From positions 1-11,704 of the forward strand of contig DUTA01000032.1 in the NCBI GenBank assembly GCA_012842325.1: a stretch of 11,704 nt of DNA, in the 5' to 3' direction. Shown piece after piece: positions 5,706-11,704 of this stretch (positions are counted from its first letter, which is position 1; each line of letters begins with the position of its first letter). The translations under genes and the position numbers were made by a program. The DNA comes from Bacillota bacterium (GTDB taxonomy: Bacteria; Bacillota; DTU030). The notes under the pieces are model-generated. The model made no database searches and was not told the DNA's origin. It saw nothing but the letters and a program-made list of their open reading frames with translations.

Positions 5706-7007
5706 ATGTGGGGTATGCTCCTAAATACTGGCAGTAAATGGGGTGATCTGTTGGATCTTGCCCAGCTGGAAAAGAAGAGTTTAGCCGAACTGCGCCAGCT
5801 TGCCCGGGAGCTGGAGATCAAGGGTTACAGCCGTTTAAAAAAACGGGACCTGATGGTGGCCCTCCTCAAAGCCCAGACGGAACAGAAGGGCGGGCTGTTT
5901 GCCGAGGGCATTTTGGAACTGATGCCCGAAGGCTATGGTTTTTTCCGCACCGAAGGTTATCTGCCCGGGAACAAGGATGTCTACGTGTCACCCTCTCAGA
6001 TTCGCCGTTTTGACCTCCGGACCGGGGATCTCATCTCCGGCCAGATCCGCCCCCCGCGGGAGGGGGAACGGTATCCGGCCCTCCTGCACATCGAAGCCAT
6101 CAACGGCGATCATCCCGAAACCATTGGCCGGCGCCCTTCCTTCGACGCCCTGACCCCTGTTTACCCCAACGAACGCCTGCGGTTAGAGTTTTCCCCCCGG
6201 GCCATCGCCACCCGCCTGATGGATCTCATTGCCCCCATCGGCAAGGGGCAGCGGGGGATGATTGTGGCACCTCCCAAGGCCGGTAAGACCACCCTCCTGA
6301 AGGAGGTTGCCAACAGTCTGACCAGCAATTACCCCGAACTCTACTTGCTGGTGCTTTTAATCGATGAACGGCCGGAGGAAGTGACGGACATGGAGCGTTC
6401 CGTGGCGGGGGAGGTGGTCAGCTCTACCTTTGACCAGCTGCCCGAGAATCACGTCAAGGTGGCGGAAATGGTTCTGGAACGGGCGCGGCGGCTGGTGGAA
6501 CAGGGCAGGGACGTGGTTATCCTCCTGGACAGCATCACCCGCCTGGCCCGGGCCCACAACCTGGTCATTCCCCCCAGCGGGCGGACCCTGTCGGGGGGGT
6601 TGGACCCGGCCGCCCTGCACAAGCCGAAACGGTTCTTTGGCGCAGCCCGGAAGCTGGAAGAGGCGGGGAGCCTGACCATCTTGGCCACGGCCCTGGTGGA
6701 GACCGGAAGCCGGATGGATGAGGTTATTTATGAGGAGTTTAAGGGAACAGGCAATATGGAACTGCACCTGGACCGGCGCCTGGCCGAAAGGAGGATTTTC
6801 CCGGCCATCGATATCCAGCGGTCGGGAACCCGCAAGGAGGAACTCCTTTTGGAACCGGAAGAGCTGGAACTTACCTGGAACCTGCGCCGCTCCCTGGCCG
6901 CCAACACCACGGGGATAGCGGAGTATACAGAGTTTTTAATCAAACGCCTGGCCAACACCCGGACCAATGCCGAGTTTTTGGCGTCCTTTGCCGCCAACGG
7001 CCGCTAA
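5706..7007 (+). CDS. rho: Transcription termination factor Rho
   Basis: A hexameric RNA-dependent ATPase that releases nascent transcripts from RNA polymerase. From ATG 5706 it has 433 residues, against about 427 in B. subtilis. It shows an N-terminal helical Rho_N region ('SLAELRQLARELEIKGYSRLKK'-like, about 25-55), a cold-shock RNA-binding domain with the RNP1-like 'EGYGFFR' at 75-81, and the ATPase core: Walker A 'APPKAGKT' with K194, 'LIDERPEEVTDMERSV', Walker B 'VVILLDSITR', the Q-loop 'PPSGRTLSGG', the R-loop 'PKRFFGAAR' and 'NMELHLDR'. The frame extends upstream to 5553 but that part is the pyrimidine-rich leader and looks non-coding. ATG 5706 has AGAAGG only 3 bases away; ATG 5715, 9 bases later, is the alternative. 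The gene has its own sigma-A promoter and a leader with two possible attenuation signals. No terminator is obvious downstream. Confidence 0.95.
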   Translation: MWGMLLNTGSKWGDLLDLAQLEKKSLAELRQLARELEIKGYSRLKKRDLMVALLKAQTEQKGGLFAEGILELMPEGYGFFRTEGYLPGNKDVYVSPSQIRRFDLRTGDLISGQIRPPREGERYPALLHIEAINGDHPETIGRRPSFDALTPVYPNERLRLEFSPRAIATRLMDLIAPIGKGQRGMIVAPPKAGKTTLLKEVANSLTSNYPELYLLVLLIDERPEEVTDMERSVAGEVVSSTFDQLPENHVKVAEMVLERARRLVEQGRDVVILLDSITRLARAHNLVIPPSGRTLSGGLDPAALHKPKRFFGAARKLEEAGSLTILATALVETGSRMDEVIYEEFKGTGNMELHLDRRLAERRIFPAIDIQRSGTRKEELLLEPEELELTWNLRRSLAANTTGIAEYTEFLIKRLANTRTNAEFLASFAANGR

Positions 7008-7027
7008 AAGGGGTGGGGGCGGCTATG

Positions 7028-7033
7028 TATAAT
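7028..7033 (+). promoter_or_regulatory. Possible -10 element upstream of the M23 gene
   Basis: An exact TATAAT stands at 7028-7033, 58 bases before the proposed GTG. I see no acceptable -35 box at 16-18 bases upstream, so it may be weak, activator-dependent, or fortuitous. Confidence 0.3.
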
Positions 7034-7042
7034 TAAGGGAAA

Positions 7043-7101
7043 TTGGGCACACACTTTTCGTACCAATTCTTTCTTGAAATGGGGTGAAAAGGTGTGCCCA
7101 A
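7043..7101 (+). repeat. 10-bp perfect inverted repeat enclosing the start of the M23 gene
   Basis: TTGGGCACAC (7043-7052) and GTGTGCCCAA (7092-7101) are exact reverse complements 39 bases apart. The right arm begins with the proposed GTG start codon and the loop contains the ribosome site, so the RNA fold would block initiation. It could also be a DNA operator. Confidence 0.6.
7081..7086 (+). promoter_or_regulatory. Ribosome-binding site favouring the GTG start at 7092
   Basis: GGGGTG stands 5 bases before GTG 7092. The alternative TTG at 7074 has no purine-rich site at a suitable distance (the preceding bases are pyrimidine-rich). Confidence 0.55.
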
Positions 7102-7895
7102 CACCTTTCCGAGGTAGGCTAATTTGCTGGTTCCTCATCCTGGTGCTTGGCGGCATTTTAGCTGCAGGGGTTCCGGCGGGGGTGCAGGCGGGTACACAGT
7201 TTCTCACTTATACCGTGCGGAAGGGGGATACCCTCTGGGCCATCGGCCAAAGATTTGGGGTTGACATCCAAACCCTGGTGGCCACCAATGGGATCGCCAA
7301 TGCCAACCGGATTTACCCCGGGCAGCAATTGCGGATCCCCAGGGGGACCGGCGGCAGGGTTCACACCGTGGTCCGGGGGGATACCCTCTGGGACCTGAGC
7401 CGCCGCTACGGGATCCCCCTGGAAACCCTGCAGCAGGCCAACCCCGGGGTTGACCCGCGCCGCCTGGTGCCGGGGAGCATTTTAAACATACCCGGCGGGG
7501 AGCGGCAGGTAGCCGACCGGTCTGGTTCCTTAAGCTTTATCTGGCCGGTGCGGGGACGGATTTCTTCCCCCTTTGGTTCCCGCGGGGACGGATACCACTA
7601 CGGGTTGGATATTGCCTGCCCCCAGGGCAGCAGCATCAGGGCGGCCCGCTCCGGCCGGGTAGTGGCCAGCAGCTGGCAGGGGAGTTACGGGCGGGTGGTG
7701 GTCATTGACCACGGCAATGGCATTGAGACCCTGTATGCCCATGCTTCCGAGCTTTTGGTCCGGGTCGGCCAATGGGTTAACCAGGGGGAGATCATTGCCC
7801 GGGTGGGCAGCACCGGCCGGAGCACCGGCCCCCACCTCCATTTTGAAATCCGCATCGACGGCATTCGGGTCAACCCCGCCCGCTACCTGCGCTGA
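7092..7895 (+). CDS. Secreted LysM-LysM-M23 peptidoglycan endopeptidase
   Basis: A 267-residue exported cell-wall hydrolase. Residues 1-33 form a signal peptide: basic RGR, a hydrophobic core, and a likely cut after 'VQA'. Two LysM peptidoglycan-binding domains follow, at about 39-84 and 90-134, each with a 'GDTLW' motif and ending 'RIP' or 'NIP'. The C-terminal domain (150-265) is a LytM/M23 peptidase with its metal ligands: H169 and D173 ('HYGLD') and H250 of 'HLHFE', plus catalytic H217 ('YAH') and H248. All active-site residues are present, so it should cut peptide cross-links, unlike the inactive EnvC/NlpD group. GTG 7092 is preferred over TTG 7074 because of the GGGGTG site. A role in growth, sporulation or germination is possible, but the sequence does not decide. 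Terminator-like hairpins follow. Confidence 0.9.
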   Translation: MCPTPFRGRLICWFLILVLGGILAAGVPAGVQAGTQFLTYTVRKGDTLWAIGQRFGVDIQTLVATNGIANANRIYPGQQLRIPRGTGGRVHTVVRGDTLWDLSRRYGIPLETLQQANPGVDPRRLVPGSILNIPGGERQVADRSGSLSFIWPVRGRISSPFGSRGDGYHYGLDIACPQGSSIRAARSGRVVASSWQGSYGRVVVIDHGNGIETLYAHASELLVRVGQWVNQGEIIARVGSTGRSTGPHLHFEIRIDGIRVNPARYLR

Positions 7896-7927
7896 AAAAG
7901 GGAGAAAAGGGCAGATTGCCGCTAGCG

Positions 7928-7958
7928 GGGAGGATCCCGGTGGGGGTTCTCCCATTTT
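7928..7958 (+). terminator. Probable terminator downstream of the M23 gene, first hairpin
   Basis: A 10-bp stem with two G-T pairs (7928-7937 with 7944-7953) and a 6-nt loop is followed by the short T-rich ATTTTC. It is weaker than the second hairpin 20 bases on. Confidence 0.5.
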
Positions 7959-7973
7959 CTATTATCTGGGCAG

Positions 7974-8000
7974 AGTCCTGTCGGAGCAGGGACTTTTTTT
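7974..8000 (+). terminator. Intrinsic terminator downstream of the M23 gene, second hairpin
   Basis: AGTCCTG (7974-7980) pairs with CAGGGACT (7987-7994), with one bulged G and a 6-nt loop, and runs into seven T at 7994-8000. It insulates rpmE, which has its own promoter directly after it. Confidence 0.85.
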
Positions 8001-8005
8001 CCCGG

Positions 8006-8025
8006 CAGGGGTGTTGTCGCCCCTG
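8006..8025 (+). repeat. Inverted repeat over the rpmE -35 region, possible operator
   Basis: CAGGGG (8006-8011) and CCCCTG (8020-8025) are perfect reverse complements that flank the -35 hexamer exactly. The symmetry continues outward imperfectly with CCGG on both sides (8002-8005 and 8028-8031). The placement would suit a repressor, but GC-rich chance pairing is possible. Confidence 0.4.
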
Positions 8026-8042
8026 GCCCGGTATGTTATAAT
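8014..8042 (+). promoter_or_regulatory. Extended -10 sigma-A promoter of rpmE
   Basis: TTGTCG at 8014-8019 (4 of 6 consensus bases), a 17-base spacer, and an exact TATAAT at 8037-8042 preceded by TGT, forming an extended -10 element. The start would be near 8049, about 33 bases before rpmE. Confidence 0.85.
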
Positions 8043-8081
8043 GTAACAGTTAGTATGGACCTTAGAAAGAGGTGAAACAAG

Positions 8082-8285
8082 GTGAAAAAAGGTATACATC
8101 CCGAATACTATCGTACTACCATAACCTGTGCCTGCGGCGCTATCTTTGAAACCGGTTCAACCAAAAAGGAACTCCGGGTGGAAATCTGCTCCCAATGCCA
8201 TCCCCTTTTCACCGGGCAGCAGAAGATTGTTGACACCGGGGGCAGGGTGGAGCGTTTCCGGAAGAAATACGGCTTGGATAAATAG
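8082..8285 (+). CDS. rpmE: Ribosomal protein bL31, zinc-binding (C+) type
   Basis: A 67-residue protein of the large ribosomal subunit, near the central protuberance, which helps bridge the subunits. It starts 'MKKGIHPEYY' and has the four cysteines of the zinc-binding form: C16/C18 ('CACG') and C36/C39 ('CSQC'), followed by 'HPLFTG', a family hallmark. Organisms with this form may carry a second, cysteine-free L31 for zinc shortage; none is in the window. The start is GTG, with AAGAGGTG 7 bases upstream. It is transcribed from its own extended -10 promoter and followed closely by a terminator, so it is probably a single-gene transcript with some read-through into the next genes. Confidence 0.97.
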   Translation: MKKGIHPEYYRTTITCACGAIFETGSTKKELRVEICSQCHPLFTGQQKIVDTGGRVERFRKKYGLDK

Positions 8286-8302
8286 AGAAGAGCTTTGGCC
8301 GG

Positions 8303-8327
8303 GCAGAGCGGGTGCTCTGCTTCTTTT
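8303..8327 (+). terminator. Intrinsic terminator of rpmE
   Basis: A perfect 7-bp stem GCAGAGC/GCTCTGC (8303-8309, 8314-8320) with the tetraloop GGGT runs into TTCTTTT. It stands 18 bases after the rpmE stop. Since no promoter is evident before the next gene, it may act as a partial terminator. Confidence 0.8.
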
Positions 8328-8395
8328 ATCCCGGCAGGCCCTTGCTTCTGGAACCCAATAGGATGCAGGTATCTCAGGCAAGGAGGGGTTGGGCC

Positions 8396-9271
8396 ATGCC
8401 CAATTGTAAGAAAAGCTTCGGCGGGCAGGCCGTTATAGAAGGGGTTATGATGCGGGGCAGGGAGACAGTGGCCATTGCTGTGCGCAAGCCCAACCGGGAA
8501 ATTGTGGTCCATAAAACCACCTTTTGCCCGGCTGCCCGGCGCTATCCCATCTTGAAGCTGCCCATTCTGCGCGGGGTTGTGGCCCTGGTGGAGTCCCTGA
8601 CCATTGGTATAGGGGCCCTGACCTACTCTGCCAATCAGGTGGCAGATGAAGAGGAGCAGCTGAGTCCCAGAGAAATGGCCCTCTCGGTGGTTGTTGCCCT
8701 GGCCCTGGGGGCCGGCCTTTTCATTGTCCTGCCCACTGTCCTGGTCCGCTTCCTGGTTCCCCAGGCTGCCCAGGGCACCCGGGTTATCTACTTAAACTTA
8801 CTGGAAGGTGCCCTTCGGATCGGGATCTTCCTGCTGTATATAACAGGGATATCCCTTCTCAAGGACATCCAGCGCTTCTTTGCCTACCACGGGGCGGAGC
8901 ACAAGGTGATCCATGCCTATGAAGCGGGCCGACCCCTGACAATGGAGGAAATCCGGCCCATGAGCCCCCTGCATCCCCGCTGCGGGACCGCTTTTCTCCT
9001 CTACGTCATGGTGGTCAGCATTCTGGTCTTTTCTCTTTTGGGCTGGCAGAATCTTGCGCTGCGGATACTGGCCCGCCTGGCCCTTTTGCCCGTGGTGGCT
9101 GGCCTGGCCTATGAGCTCATTCGCCTGGGAGGGCGGGTGCAGTCCCCCCTCTTAAACCTGTTCCTGGTACCGGGGTTGCTCCTGCAGCGCCTGACGACCA
9201 GGGAACCCGATGCGGGGCAGATTGAAGTGGCCATCCGGGCCCTGGAAGCAGTACTGGCAGAGGAGGGTTAA
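8396..9271 (+). CDS. DUF1385 (YqhQ-like) integral membrane protein
   Basis: A 291-residue membrane protein of the DUF1385 family, for which I know no established function. The N-terminal hallmark 'GGQAVIEGVMMRG' is at residues 9-21. The middle has several hydrophobic segments (about 95-120, 128-155, 200-220 and 225-250). Between them lies 'YHGAEHKVIHAYE' with H165, E168, H169 and H173, and then 'LHPRCGT' with H193 and C196. This set looks like a metal site, and the family has been described as predicted metal-dependent; that is inference here. ATG 8396 is chosen because AGGAGGGG lies 7 bases upstream and the family hallmark follows directly. The stop overlaps the start of the transporter gene by one base (TAATG), so the two are co-translated. 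Similar genes occur near rpmE and prfA in other Clostridia, to my recollection. Confidence 0.9.
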   Translation: MPNCKKSFGGQAVIEGVMMRGRETVAIAVRKPNREIVVHKTTFCPAARRYPILKLPILRGVVALVESLTIGIGALTYSANQVADEEEQLSPREMALSVVVALALGAGLFIVLPTVLVRFLVPQAAQGTRVIYLNLLEGALRIGIFLLYITGISLLKDIQRFFAYHGAEHKVIHAYEAGRPLTMEEIRPMSPLHPRCGTAFLLYVMVVSILVFSLLGWQNLALRILARLALLPVVAGLAYELIRLGGRVQSPLLNLFLVPGLLLQRLTTREPDAGQIEVAIRALEAVLAEEG

Positions 9272-9804
9272 TGGTGAACCTGCTCTTCGACCTGTTCTAT
9301 ACCTTCTTTAAGATTGGCCTTTTTACCATCGGTGGCGGCTATGCCATGCTTCCCCTGATCAAAAAAGAAGTCATCGAGACTCATGCCTGGCTTTCGCCGG
9401 AGGAATTTATGGATGTCCTGGCCATAGCAGAGATGACCCCCGGCCCCATTGCCGTCAATACGGCCACCTTTGTCGGCTACCGCCTGGCAAAGTTGCCCGG
9501 TGCCCTCTTCGGTACCCTGGGGGTGGTTTTACCTTCTCTGATCATAATTACCGTCATCGCCGCCTATTTTGTCCAGTATAATATCAGCGAAATTCCCCGG
9601 CTCAAGGCTGCCTTTACAGCCCTGCGCCCGGCAGTAGTGGGGTTGATCGCCTCGGCTGTTTTCAGTTTGGGCAAAAAGGGTATCCTTGACCTGAGGGCAG
9701 CTTTTATCGCCGGGGCTGTCTTTCTTATACTGACCTTTACCAATATCCACCCCATTGTTATTCTCCTGGCAACAGGAATTCTGGGGGGGGTGTTTTTTGT
9801 CTAG
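9271..9804 (+). CDS. Single-domain chromate transporter family protein (short ChrA type)
   Basis: A 177-residue membrane protein consisting of one CHR domain. It has 'FKIGLFTIGGGYAMLPLI' near the start, then 'W' and 'EF', then 'AEMTPGPIAVNTATFVGY' at about 52-69, and hydrophobic segments to the C-terminus. Proteins of this family export chromate or are assigned to sulfate/chromate transport by homology; the substrate here is unknown. Short CHR proteins usually come as an adjacent pair of N- and C-type units, but only one copy is present in this window. AGGAGGG at 9261-9267 is very close (3 bases) to ATG 9271 and 6 bases from GTG 9274, so either may start translation. It overlaps the DUF1385 gene and lies 24 bases before prfA. 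Confidence 0.88.
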   Translation: MVNLLFDLFYTFFKIGLFTIGGGYAMLPLIKKEVIETHAWLSPEEFMDVLAIAEMTPGPIAVNTATFVGYRLAKLPGALFGTLGVVLPSLIIITVIAAYFVQYNISEIPRLKAAFTALRPAVVGLIASAVFSLGKKGILDLRAAFIAGAVFLILTFTNIHPIVILLATGILGGVFFV

Positions 9805-9828
9805 ACTGTCAATGGGGGTGAGGATGAG

Positions 9829-10896
9829 ATGTTTGAGAAACTGGCTGCCCTGGAGGAACGGTATGAGGAATTGAGCCTGCTGCTGGCAGATCCGGAGGTT
9901 ATCGCCAACCAGGTCGAGTGGCAAAAGCACGCCAAGAGCCATGCGGCCCTGGAGGATATTGTCAGCATATACCGCAATTATAAAAATGTCCTGGCCGAGC
10001 TGGAAGAAAACCAGGAACTGCTCCACGACAAACTGGAACCGGATTTTCGCCAGCTGGTGGAGGAAGAAATAAAGAATCTGACGGGTAAGAAGGAGGAATT
10101 ACAGCGGCAGTTGAAAATTCTGCTCTTGCCCAAGGACCCCAATGACGAAAAAAACGTGATCATGGAAATCCGGGCCGGGGCGGGGGGCGAGGAGGCGGCC
10201 CTCTTTGCCGGTGACCTCTACCGGATGTATACCCGTTATGCCGAATCCCAGGGGTGGAAAACCGATGTCATCGAGGCCCATCCCACTGACATTGGCGGTT
10301 TTAAGGAGATCATCTTCGTCGTCGAAGGTAAGGGGGCATACAGCCGGCTCAAATACGAAAGCGGCGTGCACCGGGTCCAGCGCATTCCCGTTACCGAATC
10401 GGGGGGCAGGATCCATACCTCGACGGTGACGGTGGCTGTCCTGCCGGAAGCGGAAGAGGTGGAGGTGGAAATAGATCCCAACGACCTCAGGATAGATACC
10501 TTTTGCTCCAGCGGCCCCGGGGGGCAGAGCGTCAATACCACTTATTCGGCCGTCCGCATTACCCATATCCCCACCGGCCTGGTGGTAACCTGCCAGGATG
10601 AAAAATCCCAGCTCAAGAACAGGGAAAAGGCCATGCGGGTTCTCAGGGCCCGCCTGCTGGACCGGGCCCAGGAAGCCCAGCGGGCGGAGGTTGATGAAGC
10701 CCGCCGCATCCAGGTGGGGACAGGGGATCGGAGTGAACGGATCCGGACCTATAACTTCCCCCAGGGGCGGGTTACCGACCACCGGATTGGCTTAACCCTG
10801 CACAAGTTGGAGCAGATCCTGGCCGGTGAACTGGATGAGATAATTGACGCCCTGGTTACCAGCGACCAGGCAGAAAAACTGAAAAGGATGGAGTAG
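9829..10896 (+). CDS. prfA: Peptide chain release factor 1
   Basis: Reads UAA and UAG in the ribosomal A site and triggers hydrolysis of peptidyl-tRNA. The 355-residue protein has a helical N-terminal domain (1-105), then 'MEIRAGAGGEEAALFA', and the codon-reading loop 'PVT' at 187-189. This is the PxT form of RF1; RF2 would carry SPF. The catalytic loop 'SSGPGGQSVNTT' has GGQ at 231-233. The C-terminal helices are complete. The ATG at 9829 follows a GGGGGTGAGGA site. The glutamine of GGQ is the target of the methyltransferase encoded next, only 4 bases downstream, which supports a functional pair in one operon. Confidence 0.97.
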   Translation: MFEKLAALEERYEELSLLLADPEVIANQVEWQKHAKSHAALEDIVSIYRNYKNVLAELEENQELLHDKLEPDFRQLVEEEIKNLTGKKEELQRQLKILLLPKDPNDEKNVIMEIRAGAGGEEAALFAGDLYRMYTRYAESQGWKTDVIEAHPTDIGGFKEIIFVVEGKGAYSRLKYESGVHRVQRIPVTESGGRIHTSTVTVAVLPEAEEVEVEIDPNDLRIDTFCSSGPGGQSVNTTYSAVRITHIPTGLVVTCQDEKSQLKNREKAMRVLRARLLDRAQEAQRAEVDEARRIQVGTGDRSERIRTYNFPQGRVTDHRIGLTLHKLEQILAGELDEIIDALVTSDQAEKLKRME

Positions 10897-10900
10897 CATT

Positions 10901-11704
10901 ATGGTAACGCGGCGGGAGGCCCTGAGGGCGGGCACAGGCTTCCTCAAAGCCAGCCGGCTTGCTGATAACCCCCGGCTGGATGCCGAGGTCCTGTTGCGGT
11001 ACCTGCTGGGAATAAGCCGGACGGAGCTTTATCGGGATCTCGATGAAGACCTTCCGGCTCTTGTCTTATCCCGCTACCGGGAGCTCCTTGCCCGGCGGGC
11101 GGCCGGGGAACCCCTCCAGTACCTGACGGGGGAGCGGGAGTTTATGGGGCTGGACTTTCGTGTCACCCCCGCCGTCCTCATTCCCCGGCCCGAGACGGAG
11201 ATCGTGGTGGAAACGGCCCTGGAACTGGCCCGCCAGGAACTGTCCCCGGCAAAGGATAAGCCCCTCACCCTGGTTGATCTGGGAACGGGCAGCGGGGCCA
11301 TCGCCGTCAGCCTGGCCAGGTTCCTGCCCGGGGCCAGGGTCTACGGGGTGGACATTTCCGGAGCGGCCCTGGCCGTGGCCTGGGAGAATGCCCGGCGCCA
11401 CGGGGTTGCCGACCGGATTACCCTTTGCTGTGGCGATTTTTTGACTCCCCTGGCGGCAGTCGGCCTCTTTTCCCGGGTCGATCTCCTGGTTTCCAATCCC
11501 CCCTACATTCCCCGGGGGGATCTGGACAATCTCCCCCGGGAGGTGCGGGTTTTTGAGCCCCGCCGGGCCCTGGACGGGGGAGAGGACGGGCTGGAGTTTT
11601 ACCGGCGCCTGGCTGCCGGGGCCCCGGCATTCTTGCGGCCGGGGGGCTGGCTGGTCCTGGAAGTGGGGCAGGGCCAGGCGGCAGCAGTCAGGGGGCTCCT
11701 CGAA
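10901..11704 (+). CDS. prmC: Release factor glutamine methyltransferase (3' end outside window)
   Basis: Transfers a methyl group from S-adenosylmethionine to the glutamine of the GGQ motif in release factors. The frame runs without a stop from ATG 10901 to the right edge, giving 268 complete codons; family members have about 280-300 residues, so only a short tail is missing. An N-terminal helical substrate-binding domain (1-85, with 'AGEPLQYLTGEREF') is followed by a Rossmann methyltransferase: 'PRPETE', motif I 'VDLGTGSGAIAVSLA' (D126), 'GVDIS', and the glutamine-binding 'NPPYIP' starting at N199. AAGGATGGAG, partly inside prfA, lies 8 bases upstream. Codon use matches the neighbours. Confidence 0.95.
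   Translation, partial: MVTRREALRAGTGFLKASRLADNPRLDAEVLLRYLLGISRTELYRDLDEDLPALVLSRYRELLARRAAGEPLQYLTGEREFMGLDFRVTPAVLIPRPETEIVVETALELARQELSPAKDKPLTLVDLGTGSGAIAVSLARFLPGARVYGVDISGAALAVAWENARRHGVADRITLCCGDFLTPLAAVGLFSRVDLLVSNPPYIPRGDLDNLPREVRVFEPRRALDGGEDGLEFYRRLAAGAPAFLRPGGWLVLEVGQGQAAAVRGLLE

Noticed and set aside
10387..10395. PVT instead of the E. coli PAT codon-reading motif in RF1
   Set aside because: The second position of PxT varies within true RF1 proteins, so this is ordinary variation.
1..11704. Mobile element, CRISPR array, defence island or biosynthetic cluster
   Set aside because: I found no transposase, integrase, regularly spaced repeats, tRNA-associated direct repeats or defence domains; the content is mostly conserved chromosomal genes with uniform codon use.

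Overview
The window is about 11.7 kb of GC-rich DNA with every recognisable gene on the + strand. It suggests an endospore-forming, probably thermophilic member of the Firmicutes of the Moorella/Desulfotomaculum kind. The evidence is a Spo0F-like phosphorelay protein, two sites resembling sigma-H promoters, strong GGAGG ribosome sites with frequent GTG/TTG starts, and the order spo0F ... rho ... rpmE ... prfA-prmC, which as I recall forms the same skeleton in Bacillus subtilis with different genes in between. The genus is an inference.

Left part (1-1076): the 3' end of a large surface-type protein built of bacterial Ig-like domains, closed by a very clear intrinsic terminator. Next (1095-3658) comes a signalling operon: a soluble GAF-GAF-PAS histidine kinase and a 119-residue stand-alone receiver that aligns with Spo0F at every phosphorylation-site residue. 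A sigma-H-like promoter lies just upstream. I infer that this is an entry point of the sporulation phosphorelay.

Middle part (3765-5418): a LysO-type lysine exporter encoded as two overlapping small genes whose N-terminal regions resemble each other, then an unrecognised cysteine-rich protein with a duplicated zinc-ribbon pattern, preceded by a second sigma-H-like site.

Right part (5472-11704): housekeeping genes of transcription termination and translation. rho has a near-perfect sigma-A promoter and a roughly 200-nt leader holding an intrinsic terminator and a long pyrimidine-rich, G-poor tract that could be a Rho loading site for self-limitation. Then follow a secreted LysM-LysM-M23 cell-wall hydrolase, rpmE (zinc-binding L31) with its own extended -10 promoter, a DUF1385 membrane protein, a single-domain chromate-family transporter, prfA (RF1), and prmC, which methylates the release factor and runs off the right edge. 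I see no mobile element, CRISPR array, tRNA or rRNA. The least explained parts are the rho leader, the duplicated zinc-ribbon protein, the split LysO, and the sigma-H-like sites.
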